A program made the translations under genes and the position numbers. From Rhodococcus oryzae (GTDB lineage: Bacteria > Actinomycetota > Actinomycetes > Mycobacteriales > Mycobacteriaceae), in assembly GCF_005049235.1 (NCBI RefSeq), contig NZ_SUMD01000005.1, positions 124,001 to 188,000 of the forward strand: a DNA stretch of 64,000 nt, given 5' to 3'. This document shows, piece by piece, positions 1-9,537 of this stretch; within the stretch, counting starts at the first letter, position 1; the number at the start of each line of letters is the position of its first letter. The notes beneath the pieces are model-generated. The model saw only the letters and a program-made list of their open reading frames with translations. It did not search any database and was not told the origin of the DNA.

Positions 1-1194
1 CCCTTCCGCGCCGCCAAGACGCTGAACATGGACTTCTTCGTGCACGACCCGTTCACCCGTGAGTCCTACAGCCGCGACCCCCGCAACGTCGCGCGCAAGG
101 CCGAGGAGTACTTGGTCAGCACCGGCATCGCCGACACCGCCTTCTTCGGCGCCGAGGCCGAGTTCTACATCTTCGACTCGGTCCGCTACGACTCCGGCAT
201 GAACGGCGCCTTCTACGAGCTGGACTCGATCTCCGGCTCCTGGAACACCGGCAACGAGGTCAACGCCGACGGCAGCCCGAACCTCGGCTACAAGGTTCGC
301 CCGAAGGGTGGCTACTTCCCGGTCGCCCCGTACGACCACTACGTCGACCTGCGCGACGAGATCTCCACCAACCTGCAGAACGCGGGCTTCGAGCTCGAGC
401 GCGGCCACCACGAGGTGGGCACCGGCGGCCAGCAGGAGATCAACTACAAGTTCAACACCCTGCTCGCGGCGGCCGACGACCTGCAGCTGTTCAAGTACAT
501 CGTGAAGAACACCTGCTGGCAGAACGGCAAGTCCGCGACCTTCATGCCGAAGCCGCTCTTCGGTGACAACGGCTCGGGCATGCACGTGCACCAGTCGCTG
601 TGGAAGGACGGCAAGCCGCTCTTCCACGACGAGTCCGGCTACGCGGGCCTGTCCGACATGGCGCGCCACTACATCGGCGGCATCCTGCACCACGCACCGT
701 CGCTGCTGGCCTTCACCAACCCGACGGTCAACTCGTACCACCGCCTGGTGCCGGGCTACGAAGCCCCCATCAACCTGGTGTACAGCCAGCGCAACCGCTC
801 CGCGGCCGTGCGTATCCCGATCACCGGCAACAACCCGAAGGCCAAGCGCATCGAGTTCCGCGCGCCGGACTCCTCGGGTAACCCGTACCTGAACTTCGCC
901 GCGCAGATGATGGCCGGCCTGGACGGCATCAAGAACAAGATCGAGCCGATGGCGCCGGTCGACAAGGACCTCTACGAGCTACCGCCGGAGGAGGCCCGCA
1001 ACATCCCGCAGGCCCCCACCAGCCTGGCGACGGTCATCGACCGCCTCGAGGCCGATCACGAGTACCTCACCGAGGGTGGCGTGTTCACGACCGACCTGAT
1101 CGAGAGCTGGATCTCGATCAAGCGCGAGCAGGAGATCGCCCCGGTCAACCTGCGGCCGCACCCGTACGAGTTCCAGCTGTACTACGACGTCTAA
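1..1194 (+). CDS. glnA: Glutamine synthetase type I, beta subtype (5' end missing)
   Basis: The gene runs in from the left edge in frame 1, and 397 codons are visible before TAA. About 80 N-terminal residues are missing if the usual length of about 478 holds. It makes glutamine from glutamate, ammonia and ATP as a dodecamer in the cytoplasm. Visible signatures are the Glu/His metal and ammonia-site stretches ([27 protein letters not shown]), [20 protein letters not shown] and the R-I-E-F-R-APD loop. The adenylylation loop [11 protein letters not shown] carries the target Tyr (codon 973-975), which fits the glnE gene found 4 kb away. It corresponds to M. tuberculosis glnA1. Confidence 0.97.
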   Translation, partial: PFRAAKTLNMDFFVHDPFTRESYSRDPRNVARKAEEYLVSTGIADTAFFGAEAEFYIFDSVRYDSGMNGAFYELDSISGSWNTGNEVNADGSPNLGYKVRPKGGYFPVAPYDHYVDLRDEISTNLQNAGFELERGHHEVGTGGQQEINYKFNTLLAAADDLQLFKYIVKNTCWQNGKSATFMPKPLFGDNGSGMHVHQSLWKDGKPLFHDESGYAGLSDMARHYIGGILHHAPSLLAFTNPTVNSYHRLVPGYEAPINLVYSQRNRSAAVRIPITGNNPKAKRIEFRAPDSSGNPYLNFAAQMMAGLDGIKNKIEPMAPVDKDLYELPPEEARNIPQAPTSLATVIDRLEADHEYLTEGGVFTTDLIESWISIKREQEIAPVNLRPHPYEFQLYYDV

Positions 1195-1234
1195 ATCGAC
1201 GTCCAAGTCGTTCATCCGCTGAACGCCTGAACAC

Positions 1235-1274
1235 ACAACGGCGCCCCGACCATTTCTGGTCGGGGCGCCGTTGT
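1235..1274. terminator. Bidirectional terminator between glnA and the NlpC/P60 gene
   Basis: A perfect 18-bp stem with a 4-nt loop lies 40 bp after the glnA stop and 11 bp after the stop of the convergent NlpC/P60 gene. It has no long T tract, as is common in high-GC actinobacteria. It can serve both genes. Confidence 0.85.
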
Positions 1275-1284
1275 CCTGAGGGGG

Positions 1285-1815
1285 TCAGTACCGCCGGGCG
1301 GCGGTGAAGGGCATCGAGTCGAGCGGTGCCCGCTTGACCGACTGGCCGGGGGTCGGCGCGTGCACGACCATGCCGCCGCCTGCATAGAGGCCGACGTGCT
1401 CGGTGCCGTAGAACAGCACGACGTCGCCCGGCTGCAGGTCACCCTTGCCGACCGGCGTTCCGCCGTTGATCTGGTCGTAGGTGGTCCGCGGCACGGACAC
1501 GCCCGCCTGCCGATATGCCCACTGGACCAGACCCGAGCAGTCGAAGGTGTCGGGGCCGGTCGCGCCCCACACATAGGGCGCGCCGATCTTGGTCTGCGCG
1601 GCGTCGAGTGCGCGCTGTCCGTGCGTGACCATGGCGTCCGGGGTGATCGCGCCCATCGGCGGTAGGCCGGGGATCTCGAAGTTTCCCAGCCCCGGGATAC
1701 TCAGCGGCTGCGCCACCGCGGGGGCGACCGGGAGAATCACCGCTCCCGCGGTGATCGCCCCCAGCAACAGACCACGGGCGATTCGGTTGTTCTTCTGCAG
1801 GCGGTGCTTGCTCAT
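1285..1815 (-). CDS. Secreted NlpC/P60 peptidoglycan endopeptidase
   Basis: This 176-aa protein has a signal peptide (residues 1-35, ending in APAVA) followed by a short linker and a C-terminal NlpC/P60 domain. The catalytic Cys93 sits in FDCSGL, with His140 in EHVGLY and His152 in VHAPTP. Family members cut the D-Glu to mDAP bond of peptidoglycan stem peptides, so an extracellular role in wall remodelling is likely. It is short, with no coiled-coil region, so it is closer to RipB/RipD than RipA. A good GGAGG lies upstream of ATG 1815. An odd tandem repeat lies 110-160 bp upstream of the start. Confidence 0.92.
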   Translation of the reverse strand: MSKHRLQKNNRIARGLLLGAITAGAVILPVAPAVAQPLSIPGLGNFEIPGLPPMGAITPDAMVTHGQRALDAAQTKIGAPYVWGATGPDTFDCSGLVQWAYRQAGVSVPRTTYDQINGGTPVGKGDLQPGDVVLFYGTEHVGLYAGGGMVVHAPTPGQSVKRAPLDSMPFTAARRY

Positions 1816-1928
1816 GCGAGGGGTCCTCCGGGTGTTCCGCTGACCGAAACCTCGTGTGGCTCGATCTACTGGCGGAACCCAGAGTCCCTTCGTTATCTAA
1901 TCGAGACATCGGGAGAACTACCCGCATG

Positions 1929-1977
1929 GGTACCCGTTTTGTGATGTTTGGGTACCTGGTGTGATGTGTCGGTTACC
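1929..1977. repeat. Tandem ~20-bp motif upstream of the NlpC/P60 gene
   Basis: GGTACC or GGTTACC boxes occur at 1929, 1951 and 1971, separated by two copies of GTGATGT at 1941 and 1961. The repeat period is 20-22 bp, two helical turns. The block lies 114-162 bp upstream of the hydrolase start on the minus strand and could be a regulator array. No known motif is claimed. Confidence 0.6.
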
Positions 1978-2060
1978 CGGCCTGAATCCGTACCGACTCC
2001 CCGGTCCGTACGCGCGTCAGCGCTCGCACCGGGTCCCGGTGCGAGCGCGACACCTGCGCG

Positions 2061-2450
2061 CTATGGGGTGTTGACGTAGTCCTCGATCGCCTTCTGCGCC
2101 TTGGGGTTGCCATTGGCGATGCCGATGAGCGCGCCGGTGACGGCACCGGTCGGCAGCCCGATCATGCAGCCGGCGAGACTGCCGGGGAACATCGAGAGGC
2201 ATCCAACGCCGAGGCCGATGGCCGCGCCGATCGCCGTTCCGGCCGCGCCGCCGTTGGCCCAACCGAGATTGAGCTCGTTGAGCATGTTCTCGAGCGCCGC
2301 CTGTTTCTGGTCGACCAGGTGCACCCCCGGGACCACCGGTCGCGGCGGTCCCTCGTCCGGGGCGATCGGGCCGGCGTGTGCGGTTCCCGCTCCGGCAATC
2401 ACCGCCGCGGCGAACAGGGCCGATACTGACGTTCGGGTCATCAGTTTCAT
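2061..2450 (-). CDS. Small secreted protein with glycine-zipper segment
   Basis: The protein has 129 aa from ATG 2450, preceded by AGGTGAGG at a good distance. An upstream in-frame extension to 2534 has no such support. Residues 1-27 form a signal peptide ending in AHA. The mature part starts with a proline-rich stretch, then shows small-residue repeats (GGAAGTAIGAAIGLG, GLPTGAVTGALIGIA) flanking a Cys pair. This glycine-zipper pattern suggests membrane insertion or oligomerisation. Similar short exported proteins of unknown function are common in Nocardiaceae. The role is unknown. Confidence 0.8.
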   Translation of the reverse strand: MKLMTRTSVSALFAAAVIAGAGTAHAGPIAPDEGPPRPVVPGVHLVDQKQAALENMLNELNLGWANGGAAGTAIGAAIGLGVGCLSMFPGSLAGCMIGLPTGAVTGALIGIANGNPKAQKAIEDYVNTP

Positions 2451-2613
2451 GTCGATCCTCACCTTGCAGACGAAGGACGAGCCAGGACTGACTGTAACTT
2501 CCGGTCGCGGCGGGGGGTGAGCGAAACGCCGCAATTCCCCTGGCTCCGACCAGCGCCGTTATGTGGACAATCGTCCGAGTTCCAGCGGCGTTTCGCCGAG
2601 TGTGCAGCTACCG

Positions 2614-3375
2614 TCACGTCGGCCGAGAGCGGGCGACGGCAGCTGCACACTCGGCGGCGGGCCGAGCGCAGCGAGAGTCGGTCTCCACCGACCAGCGCAC
2701 GTGGGTCACCAGCGGCTCCATGCTGAGCCGGCTGACCGCGCTCTCGAGCAGCCGGTCGTCCCGCTCGTCGGCCGTCAGCTCCGCCAGCACCGTCACCTCG
2801 CCGGTCTCGGGCAGATCGAACGAGCGGACGGATCGCAGTCGGAACTCCGAGCGCGAGACTGCCTGCACGGCGAGCCCACGCACGTGGGCCTCGGCGTCGT
2901 CGCGGCACGTCACCTCGAAGACGTATTCCGCCGCAGGCATCTCACGCCCCTTGGTGGCAGGTTGATGATCCATCAACCTGCCGAGCGGGCGCAGCAGCGT
3001 GTTCGCCGTCATGATCGCAACGGTGCCGATCACCGCGGCCCAGTACATCCCGCCGCCGGCCAGCGCACCGATCGCCGCCGTCGCCCAGAGCGTCGCCGCC
3101 GTGTTCAACCCGGTGATCGAGGCGCCCTGCTTCATGATCACACCCGCCCCGAGGAAGCCGATGCCCGAAACGATCTGTGCGGCAACGCGAGTCGGGTCCG
3201 CCCCCGGACCGTCGAAGCTGTAGGCACCCAGGATCACGAAGAGCGTCGCACCCAGACTGACCAATGCGTTGGTCCGGAGCCCGGCCAGCCGGGACCGCCA
3301 CTGCCGCTCGATCCCGACCGCAGCGCCCAGCCCGAGGCCGAGCGCCACGCGCAGGATGATCACCGTCGTATCCAT
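2614..3375 (-). CDS. MgtC/SapB family membrane protein
   Basis: The 253-aa protein has an N-terminal MgtC domain of about four to five membrane segments. It contains the family stretch LGAAVGIERQWRSRLAGLRTN, the acidic/Arg region, and the GIGFLGAGVI and GLNTAATLW motifs. A soluble ACT-like C-terminal domain follows (about residues 140-235). MgtC proteins help cells grow in low Mg2+ and dampen F-ATPase activity in Salmonella; that role is only inferred here. ATG 3375 is chosen because AGGAG lies 7 nt upstream; a TTG at 3381 is also possible. The M-box riboswitch at 3671-3840 on the same strand strongly supports Mg2+-dependent control. Confidence 0.93.
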   Translation of the reverse strand: MDTTVIILRVALGLGLGAAVGIERQWRSRLAGLRTNALVSLGATLFVILGAYSFDGPGADPTRVAAQIVSGIGFLGAGVIMKQGASITGLNTAATLWATAAIGALAGGGMYWAAVIGTVAIMTANTLLRPLGRLMDHQPATKGREMPAAEYVFEVTCRDDAEAHVRGLAVQAVSRSEFRLRSVRSFDLPETGEVTVLAELTADERDDRLLESAVSRLSMEPLVTHVRWSVETDSRCARPAAECAAAVARSRPT

Positions 3376-3497
3376 CGCCAACTCCTAGTTCCCTGGCGCG
3401 CAGCGCAGGGTTGCTCCGCGACATCGAATGCCGCGGGCTCGAACGCGACGCCGAGGTCGCGAGGGGGGAAGGACCGAGGTGGGCGAGACCAGCCGCC

Positions 3498-3557
3498 TCA
3501 GCGACCACCGTCGGCCGAATTGTGTTGCGTCAAAACTCCACTGGGCGGGTCGTCCAC
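3498..3557 (-). CDS. Putative 19-codon leader peptide between M-box and mgtC-like gene
   Basis: GTG 3557 follows a strong GGAGGAGG about 7 nt upstream and opens a 19-codon frame reading MDDPPSGVLTQHNSADGGR, then TGA at 3500-3498. It lies downstream of the riboswitch aptamer and 122 bp before the mgtC-like start, in the same transcript direction. Prolines and acidic residues occur early, as in translation-sensing leader ORFs of enterobacterial mgtA and mgtC. A second GTG at 3566 is possible but crowds the ribosome site. No protein function is claimed. Confidence 0.5.
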   Translation of the reverse strand: MDDPPSGVLTQHNSADGGR

Positions 3558-3670
3558 GGTGGTCACCTCCTCCTGCGTCTGGCTGCCGCGAACGGATGGA
3601 CACCGCCGCGGTGGAACCTGCGAGCACACGAGGTCGAATCCACCTACTCCGACATGGATTCCGTCGATCT

Positions 3671-3840
3671 GACACCTCCACGTAAGGGCTTTGACACTGC
3701 ACGACGTATCCCGGATCACGCCGGGAAGCCACTTCGGATCACCCCTTAATCCGGGGAGATCTGTCCTAACCTTGGGCGTCTCTCGACGTCGTCAGATCAG
3801 TGGCCTGTGTTCGTGCAGGAGCCTCGCCTAACGAGGTGCT
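3671..3840 (-). promoter_or_regulatory. M-box (ykoK) magnesium riboswitch
   Basis: The minus strand shows the conserved M-box core in order: CGTTAGGCGAGGCTCCTGCA, then GTCGAGAGACGCC, then CAGTGTCAAAGCCC near the 3' end. The closing P1 pairs CACCTCGT (about 3831-3838) with ACG..AGGTG (about 3673-3683). The length of about 170 nt is typical. It senses Mg2+ and lies about 295 nt upstream of the MgtC/SapB gene. A possible expression-platform hairpin follows at 3636-3661 (7-bp stem GAATCCA/TGGATTC, 12-nt loop), and then the leader ORF. Confidence 0.93.
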
Positions 3841-4013
3841 GCGTTTTCCACCGTAGGCGCGATGCATTGGCGGGGCAACCCGCCCACAACGCCGCGCGCC
3901 GCCGACGACGACGCCGATCCGGTCACCGAGGCCACTCCCCCGACCGAATATCAGGGCACAGATCAGGGGCAACCCCGATGACACCGATCGGCCCCGTCCG
4001 TACGGTCATCGAC

Positions 4014-5114
4014 ATGCGACACCAGAAGCCGGCGCTCGCCGCCGCCATCGCCGCGATCGCCCTACTACTCAGCGGCTGTGTGGATTTCGAGCGCACCCGT
4101 ACCCTGCAGAACGACCTCGACGGCTTGACGAGCGCGGGTGTCGCCGGCGCGGTATCGACCGTGAGCGCCAACCGCACCACGACTGTGCTGACGAGCGGCG
4201 TCGGCGACCGCACGACCGGCGCCGAGATCGCCGACGACAGTCGGGTCCGAGTGGGCAGCATCACCAAGGCCTTCACCTCCGCGATCATCATGCAACTCGT
4301 GGCGGAGGGAAGGGTCGATCTCGACCGCGCCATCGACGGCTACCTACCCGGTGTGATCGCGGGCGCGGGCGGGGACGGCACGGCGATCACTGTCCGGCAG
4401 CTCATGCAGCATCGCAGCGGGCTGCCCGAGTTCGCGGGCGAACCGGGGGCGGACGAACTGGTCGCCGCGAACGAGAACCGCACGATCACCCCGGCCCAGG
4501 CGGTGGCGATCGCGATGGCCAAACCGGCACAGTTCCCGCCGGGATCCCGATTCCTCTACACCAACACCAACTACATCGTGCTGGGCATGCTGATCGAGGC
4601 GGTGACCCGACACAGTTACACCGACGAGCTCACCACCCGCATCCTCGGCCCCCTCGGCCTCGAGGACACCTACCTTCCCGGGCCTGGCGAGCGCGCGATC
4701 CGGGGCCCGCACCCCTCCGGATACCAGGACGTCGACGGCATCGTCAGCGATGTCTCGATGATCGAACCCTCGGTCCCGTGGTCGGCGGGTGCCCTGGTCT
4801 CCACCGGCCGCGACATCAACAGGTTCTGGCTCGCCCTGCTGGACGGGAAGGTGGTTCCCCGTGCGCAATTGGACGAGATGACGAAGGCACAACCCGCCGC
4901 CGACGAGGCCGAGGGCATGGGCTACGGCCTCGGCGTCGGATCCACCGACCTGCCGTGCGGGGTCAGGTACGTCGGCCACACCGGCGGAATCCCCGGCTAC
5001 TACACCCTGTCCGGCGCGAGCACCGAGGGCCGCGCGGTGACCATCACCCTCACCCAGATCCCGACCCAGCAGACCGACAGCGAGGCGCTGCTCTCGCACG
5101 CGCTCTGCCCATGA
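4014..5114 (+). CDS. Beta-lactamase-fold serine hydrolase lipoprotein
   Basis: The 366-aa protein starts at ATG 4014, which gives a clean lipoprotein signal with lipobox LLSGC (Cys22). A frame extension to 3807 would overlap the M-box region and is rejected. The catalytic set of the class C beta-lactamase/DD-peptidase clan is complete: SITK (Ser82, Lys85), YTN within FLYTNTNY, and HTGG in GHTGGIPGYY near the C-terminus. It is likely a surface-anchored D-Ala carboxypeptidase, esterase or beta-lactamase-like enzyme; the substrate cannot be read from sequence. It is convergent with glnE, with 6 bp between stops. Confidence 0.9.
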   Translation: MRHQKPALAAAIAAIALLLSGCVDFERTRTLQNDLDGLTSAGVAGAVSTVSANRTTTVLTSGVGDRTTGAEIADDSRVRVGSITKAFTSAIIMQLVAEGRVDLDRAIDGYLPGVIAGAGGDGTAITVRQLMQHRSGLPEFAGEPGADELVAANENRTITPAQAVAIAMAKPAQFPPGSRFLYTNTNYIVLGMLIEAVTRHSYTDELTTRILGPLGLEDTYLPGPGERAIRGPHPSGYQDVDGIVSDVSMIEPSVPWSAGALVSTGRDINRFWLALLDGKVVPRAQLDEMTKAQPAADEAEGMGYGLGVGSTDLPCGVRYVGHTGGIPGYYTLSGASTEGRAVTITLTQIPTQQTDSEALLSHALCP

Positions 5115-5120
5115 GCCCGG

Positions 5121-8100
5121 TCAGGCGCCGAAGGTGTGCTCCACCACGGCCTTCGCCCGGCGCGTGACGCGCAGGTAGTTGTCCAGGAACTCCCCGGCGT
5201 CGCCGGAGTTCCAGCCGGCGACCTGCGCGACTGCGGACAGCACCCGGCCCGGCCCCGGCAGCTGATCGGTTGGCTTGCCGCGCACCAAAACCAGGGCGTT
5301 GCGGGCCTTGGTCGCCGTGAGCCAGGCCTCGCGCAGCAGCTCGATGTCCGTCTCGCTCATCAGTTCCGCCGCGCCGATCGCGTCCAGCGTCTGGAGCGTC
5401 GAGGTGTTGTGCAGGGCGGGCACGTCGTGGGCGTGCCGGAGCTGGATCAGCTGCACCGTCCACTCCACGTCGGCCAGGCCGCCGCGTCCGAGCTTGGTGT
5501 GGGTGGCCGGGTCGGCGCCGCGCGGCAACCGCTCGGAGTCGACCCTGGCCTTGATCCGCCGGATCTCGCGGACCGCCTGTTCGGAGACCCCGCCCTCCGG
5601 GTACCGGGTCTCGTCGATCATGTGCAGGAACCGCAGGGCCAGGTCCGGGTCACCCGCGGCGGTGTGCGCGCGCAGCAGCGCCTGGATCTCCCAGGCCTGC
5701 GCCCACTGTCGGTAGTACGCCTCGTACGACGCCAACGTCCGCACCAGCGGACCGTTGCGGCCCTCGGGGCGCAGGCCGGTGTCCACCTCGAGCGGCGGGT
5801 CCGTGCTCGGCGCGCCGAGCAGCTTCTGCACCCGATCCGCGATGCTGTTGGCCCACTTGACCGCCCGGACCTCGTCCTCGCCGGGCTTGGGTTCGCAGAC
5901 GAACAGCACGTCCGCGTCCGAGCCGTACCCGAGCTCCCCACCGCCGAGCCTGCCCATCCCGATCACCGCGAACGACGCGGGCGCAGGCCCACCCAGTTCG
6001 GCCTCACTGGCCCGGATCACCGAGTCCAGCGCGGCACCGAGCACGGCCGCCCACACCGAGGACAGGGCGCGGCACACCTGCGGGACATCGAGCATTCCCA
6101 GCACGTCGGCCGACGCCACCCGCGCCAGCTCGTGCCTGCGCAGCGAGCGGGCGGCATTGACCGCACGCACCGGATCGTCGTAACGCGCGGAGGAGGACAG
6201 GATCCCGCGGGCGACCTCGTCCGGGTCGATGTCGAGCAGTCGGGGTCCGGTCGGCCCGTCCGCGAACAACCGCAGCACATCCGGTGCCTTAATCAGCAGG
6301 TCCGGGATGTACGCGGACGATCCGAGCACGATCATCAGGCGCTGGGCCACCGCGCCCTCGTCGCGCAGGACCCGCAGGAACCAGTCCTGTTCGACCATCG
6401 CCTCGGACAGCCTGCGGTAGGCGAGCAGTCCGGCGTCGGGATCGGGTGTGTCGCTGAGCCATTCGAGCAAGGTCGGCAGCAGCAGTGCCTGGATCCGCCC
6501 CTTCCGCGATGCGCCGCCGGTCAGAGCCTTCAGGTGACCGAGGGCGTTCTCGGGCGCGGTGTAGCCGAGCGCGGCGAGCTGACGCGTCGCCGCGTCCGGG
6601 CTCAACCGGATCGCGTCCTTGTCCAGCCGGGCAACCGATTCCAGCAGCGGGCGGTAGAAGAGCTTGGCGTGCAGGCGACGGATCCGGTGCGCGTTGCGCT
6701 TGACCTCGGCGTTGAGCACGCCGAGCGCGTCCCGCTGGCCGTCCGGACGCATGTGCGCCGCGCGGGCGAGCCAGCGCAGCGCCTCCTCGTCGTCCGCGGG
6801 CGGCAGGGTGTGCGTGCGCTTGAGCTTCTGCAGCTGTAGCCGGTGCTCGATCAACCGCAGGAATTCGTACGACGCAGCGAGATTCGCGGCGTCGTCGCGC
6901 CCGACGTAGCCGCCGGCCGCGAGCGCGGTCAGCGCGTCGACGGTGCTCTTCACGTGCAGCGACTCGTCCGCGCGCCCGTGCACCAGCTGCAACAACTGCA
7001 CCGCGAACTCGACGTCGCGCAGACTGCCGCGGCCGAGCTTGATCTCCCGCTCGCGCAGCTCCGGCGGCACCATCTCCTCGACCCGGCGGCGCATGGCCTG
7101 CAGGTCGACGACGAAGTCCTCGCGCTCGGAGGCCATCCACACCATCGGGCTCAGCGCGTCGACGTAGCGTTCGCCCAGCTCGAGGTCGCCCGTCGCCGGT
7201 CGCGCCTTGAGCAGCGCCTGGAACTCCCAGGTCTTGGCCCAGCGCTTGTAGTAGGCGATGTGCGAGTCGAGGGTGCGCACCAGCTCGCCGCGCTTGCCCT
7301 CCGGTCGCAGCGCCGCATCCACCTCGAAGAAGGCGGCCGAACCCACCCGCATCAGCTCGCCCGCGAGCCGGCTGGTGGATGCGTCCGAGGGCTCCGCGAC
7401 GAACACCACATCGACGTCGCTGACGTAGTTCAGTTCGCGCGCACCGCATTTGCCCATCGCGATCACGGCGAGACGGGCCGGACACGGACCGTCGGGGTAG
7501 ATCTCGGCGACCGCGACCGCGAGCGCCCCGGTGAGCGCGGCGTCGGCCATGTCGGAGAGCTGGCGCCCGACCGTCTGATACGGCAACACCGGCTCGTTCT
7601 CCACGGTGGCCGCCAGGTCGGAGGCCGCCAGCACCATCAGCTGGTCGCGGTAGGTCTTGCGCAGCGCGGCGATCGCGGCCGGGCCGGTGATCCCCGCCCG
7701 GTACACCAGGTTGGTCTCGGACGCGCTGTCGTCCGGGGCGGCCTTGACGCTGGCCAGCAGCTCGTCGGTGAGCTCGTCCCGGCTCGGCAGCCTGGCCTCC
7801 CCCGCCAGCAGCTTCCACCCGGACGGGTCGGCCACGAGGTGGTCACCGAAGGCGCTCGACGCGCCGATCAGTCCGAACAGCCTGCCCCGCAGGGCCGTAT
7901 CGGTGCGGAGTTCGGCGTCGAGCTCGGCCCAACCGTCCCCGAGGCCGTCCTTGACGCGGACCAGGGTGCGCAGCGCCAGGTCGGCGTTCGCGGCGCGCGA
8001 GAGCGCCCAGAGCAGCTCCAGGCTCTCCGGGTTGGCCCAGTCGAGGTGGGCGAGCTCGTCCCCCGCGGTCGGCTCGACGAGGCCGAGACGGCCGACGCTG

Positions 8101-8135
8101 GGGATGGTGGAACGGGCGGTAGGCGGCTTGACCAT
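5121..8135 (-). CDS. glnE: Bifunctional [glutamine synthetase] adenylyltransferase/adenylyl-removing enzyme
   Basis: The 1004-aa protein has two nucleotidyltransferase halves, each with a regulatory helical domain. The N-terminal half (deadenylylase) has the G-K-x-G...[12 protein letters not shown] motif. The C-terminal half (adenylylase) has [20 protein letters not shown] with its Asp pair. Both halves carry an E-x-R-LRPEG(K/R) stretch ([24 protein letters not shown]). It modifies Tyr of GlnA1 in response to nitrogen state. It lies 6 bp after the glnA2 stop, so the two genes form an operon, as in M. tuberculosis Rv2221c-Rv2222c. Confidence 0.97.
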   Translation of the reverse strand: MVKPPTARSTIPSVGRLGLVEPTAGDELAHLDWANPESLELLWALSRAANADLALRTLVRVKDGLGDGWAELDAELRTDTALRGRLFGLIGASSAFGDHLVADPSGWKLLAGEARLPSRDELTDELLASVKAAPDDSASETNLVYRAGITGPAAIAALRKTYRDQLMVLAASDLAATVENEPVLPYQTVGRQLSDMADAALTGALAVAVAEIYPDGPCPARLAVIAMGKCGARELNYVSDVDVVFVAEPSDASTSRLAGELMRVGSAAFFEVDAALRPEGKRGELVRTLDSHIAYYKRWAKTWEFQALLKARPATGDLELGERYVDALSPMVWMASEREDFVVDLQAMRRRVEEMVPPELREREIKLGRGSLRDVEFAVQLLQLVHGRADESLHVKSTVDALTALAAGGYVGRDDAANLAASYEFLRLIEHRLQLQKLKRTHTLPPADDEEALRWLARAAHMRPDGQRDALGVLNAEVKRNAHRIRRLHAKLFYRPLLESVARLDKDAIRLSPDAATRQLAALGYTAPENALGHLKALTGGASRKGRIQALLLPTLLEWLSDTPDPDAGLLAYRRLSEAMVEQDWFLRVLRDEGAVAQRLMIVLGSSAYIPDLLIKAPDVLRLFADGPTGPRLLDIDPDEVARGILSSSARYDDPVRAVNAARSLRRHELARVASADVLGMLDVPQVCRALSSVWAAVLGAALDSVIRASEAELGGPAPASFAVIGMGRLGGGELGYGSDADVLFVCEPKPGEDEVRAVKWANSIADRVQKLLGAPSTDPPLEVDTGLRPEGRNGPLVRTLASYEAYYRQWAQAWEIQALLRAHTAAGDPDLALRFLHMIDETRYPEGGVSEQAVREIRRIKARVDSERLPRGADPATHTKLGRGGLADVEWTVQLIQLRHAHDVPALHNTSTLQTLDAIGAAELMSETDIELLREAWLTATKARNALVLVRGKPTDQLPGPGRVLSAVAQVAGWNSGDAGEFLDNYLRVTRRAKAVVEHTFGA

Positions 8136-8141
8136 CGGTGC

Positions 8142-9482
8142 TTACAGACCCAGGTACGTCTTGATCTCGAACGGGGTCACCTGGCTGCGATATTCCTCCC
8201 ACTCACGCCTCTTGTTGCGCAGGAAGAAATCGAACACGTGCTCGCCGAGCGCCTCGGCCACCAGCTCCGAGCGCTCCATCTCGCGCAGCGCGGTGTCGAG
8301 GCTGCTTGGCAGCTCCTTGTAGCCCATCGCCCGGCGCTCCGCGGAGGTCAGCGACCAGACGTCGTCCTCGGCCTCGGGCGGCAGCTCGTAGCCCTTCTCG
8401 ATGCCGCGGAGTCCGGCGGCGAGCAGCACCGCGAAGGTGAGATACGGGTTGCAGGCCGAGTCTGGGCTGCGGATCTCGACGCGACGCGAGGACGCCTTGT
8501 TCGGCGTGTACATCGGCACCCGGATCAGGGCCGAGCGGTTCGACGGACCCCAGGACGCGGCGGTCGGGGCCTCGCCGCCGTGGATCAGCCGCTTGTAGGA
8601 GTTCACCCACTGGTTGGTCACCGCGCTGATCTCGTTGGCGTGTTCGAGGATGCCCGCGATGAACGCCTTGCCGGTGTCCGAGAGCTGCATCGGGTCGTCC
8701 GGGTTGTGGAAGGCGTTGTTCTCGCCCTCGAACAGGCTCATGTGGGTGTGCATGGCCGAGCCGGCCTGATCGCCGAACGGCTTGGGCATGAAGGTCGCGC
8801 GCACGCCCTCGTTGATCGCGACCTCCTTCACGATGTAGCGGAAGGTCATCACGTTGTCGGCCATCGACAGCGCGTCGGCGTAGCGCAGGTCGATCTCCTG
8901 CTGCCCGGGCGCGGCCTCGTGGTGGCTGAACTCGACGGAGATGCCCATCGACTCGAGCGCGTCGATGGCGTGCCTGCGGAAGTTCGGCGCGGAGTCGTGC
9001 ACGGCCTGGTCGAAGTAGCCGCCGCTGTCCGCGGGCACCGGCGGGGTGCCGTCGGCGGGGCCGTTCTCGAGCAGGAAGAACTCGATCTCGGGGTGCACAT
9101 AGCAGCTGAACCCGAGGTCGCTCGCCTTGCTGAGCTGCCTGCGCAGCACGTGCCGCGGGTCGGCCCAGGACGGCGTCCCGTCCGGCATCGCGATGTCGCA
9201 GAACATGCGCGCCGAGTGCTGCGCGCCGTCCTTGTGCGCCCACGGCAGGATCTGGAAGGTCGATGGGTCCGGCTTGGCGACAGTGTCCGCCTCCGAGACC
9301 CGCGAGAAACCCTCGATGGCCGAGCCGTCGAACCCGATGCCCTCGCTGAAGGCACCCTCGAGTTCGGCCGGGGCGATCGCCACCGACTTCAGGTAGCCGA
9401 GCACATCGGTGAACCACAGTCGGACAAAACGGATGTCGCGCTCTTCGAGGGTGCGGAGCACGAATTCCTTTTGGCGATCCAT
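8142..9482 (-). CDS. glnA2: Glutamine synthetase-like ligase GlnA2
   Basis: The 446-aa protein, same length as M. tuberculosis GlnA2, begins MDRQKEF at ATG 9482; a TTG at 9500 in frame is less likely. Metal and substrate motifs are present (HPEIEFFLL, SHHEAAPGQQEIDLRYADA, GSAMHTHMSL, NRSALIRVP, RRVEIRSPD). At the place aligned with the GlnA1 adenylylation Tyr, the sequence reads EDDVWSLT, with Trp (codon 8357-8355). This paralogue therefore probably escapes GlnE. Streptomyces GlnA2 is a gamma-glutamylpolyamine synthetase, so this one may not be a housekeeping glutamine synthetase. Confidence 0.93.
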   Translation of the reverse strand: MDRQKEFVLRTLEERDIRFVRLWFTDVLGYLKSVAIAPAELEGAFSEGIGFDGSAIEGFSRVSEADTVAKPDPSTFQILPWAHKDGAQHSARMFCDIAMPDGTPSWADPRHVLRRQLSKASDLGFSCYVHPEIEFFLLENGPADGTPPVPADSGGYFDQAVHDSAPNFRRHAIDALESMGISVEFSHHEAAPGQQEIDLRYADALSMADNVMTFRYIVKEVAINEGVRATFMPKPFGDQAGSAMHTHMSLFEGENNAFHNPDDPMQLSDTGKAFIAGILEHANEISAVTNQWVNSYKRLIHGGEAPTAASWGPSNRSALIRVPMYTPNKASSRRVEIRSPDSACNPYLTFAVLLAAGLRGIEKGYELPPEAEDDVWSLTSAERRAMGYKELPSSLDTALREMERSELVAEALGEHVFDFFLRNKRREWEEYRSQVTPFEIKTYLGL

Positions 9483-9537
9483 GTCCGCGAGAGTAGGCAA
9501 AGTCCGTTAAATCTGTGTTACATCGTGAAATCGGTTA

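Noticed and set aside
3498-3719. 73-codon frame running through the M-box
   Set aside because: Most of it lies in the structured aptamer; only the last 19 codons have a ribosome site.
3807-4013. N-terminal extension of the serine hydrolase lipoprotein
   Set aside because: It would hide the lipoprotein signal and overlap the riboswitch region; ATG 4014 gives a proper signal peptide.
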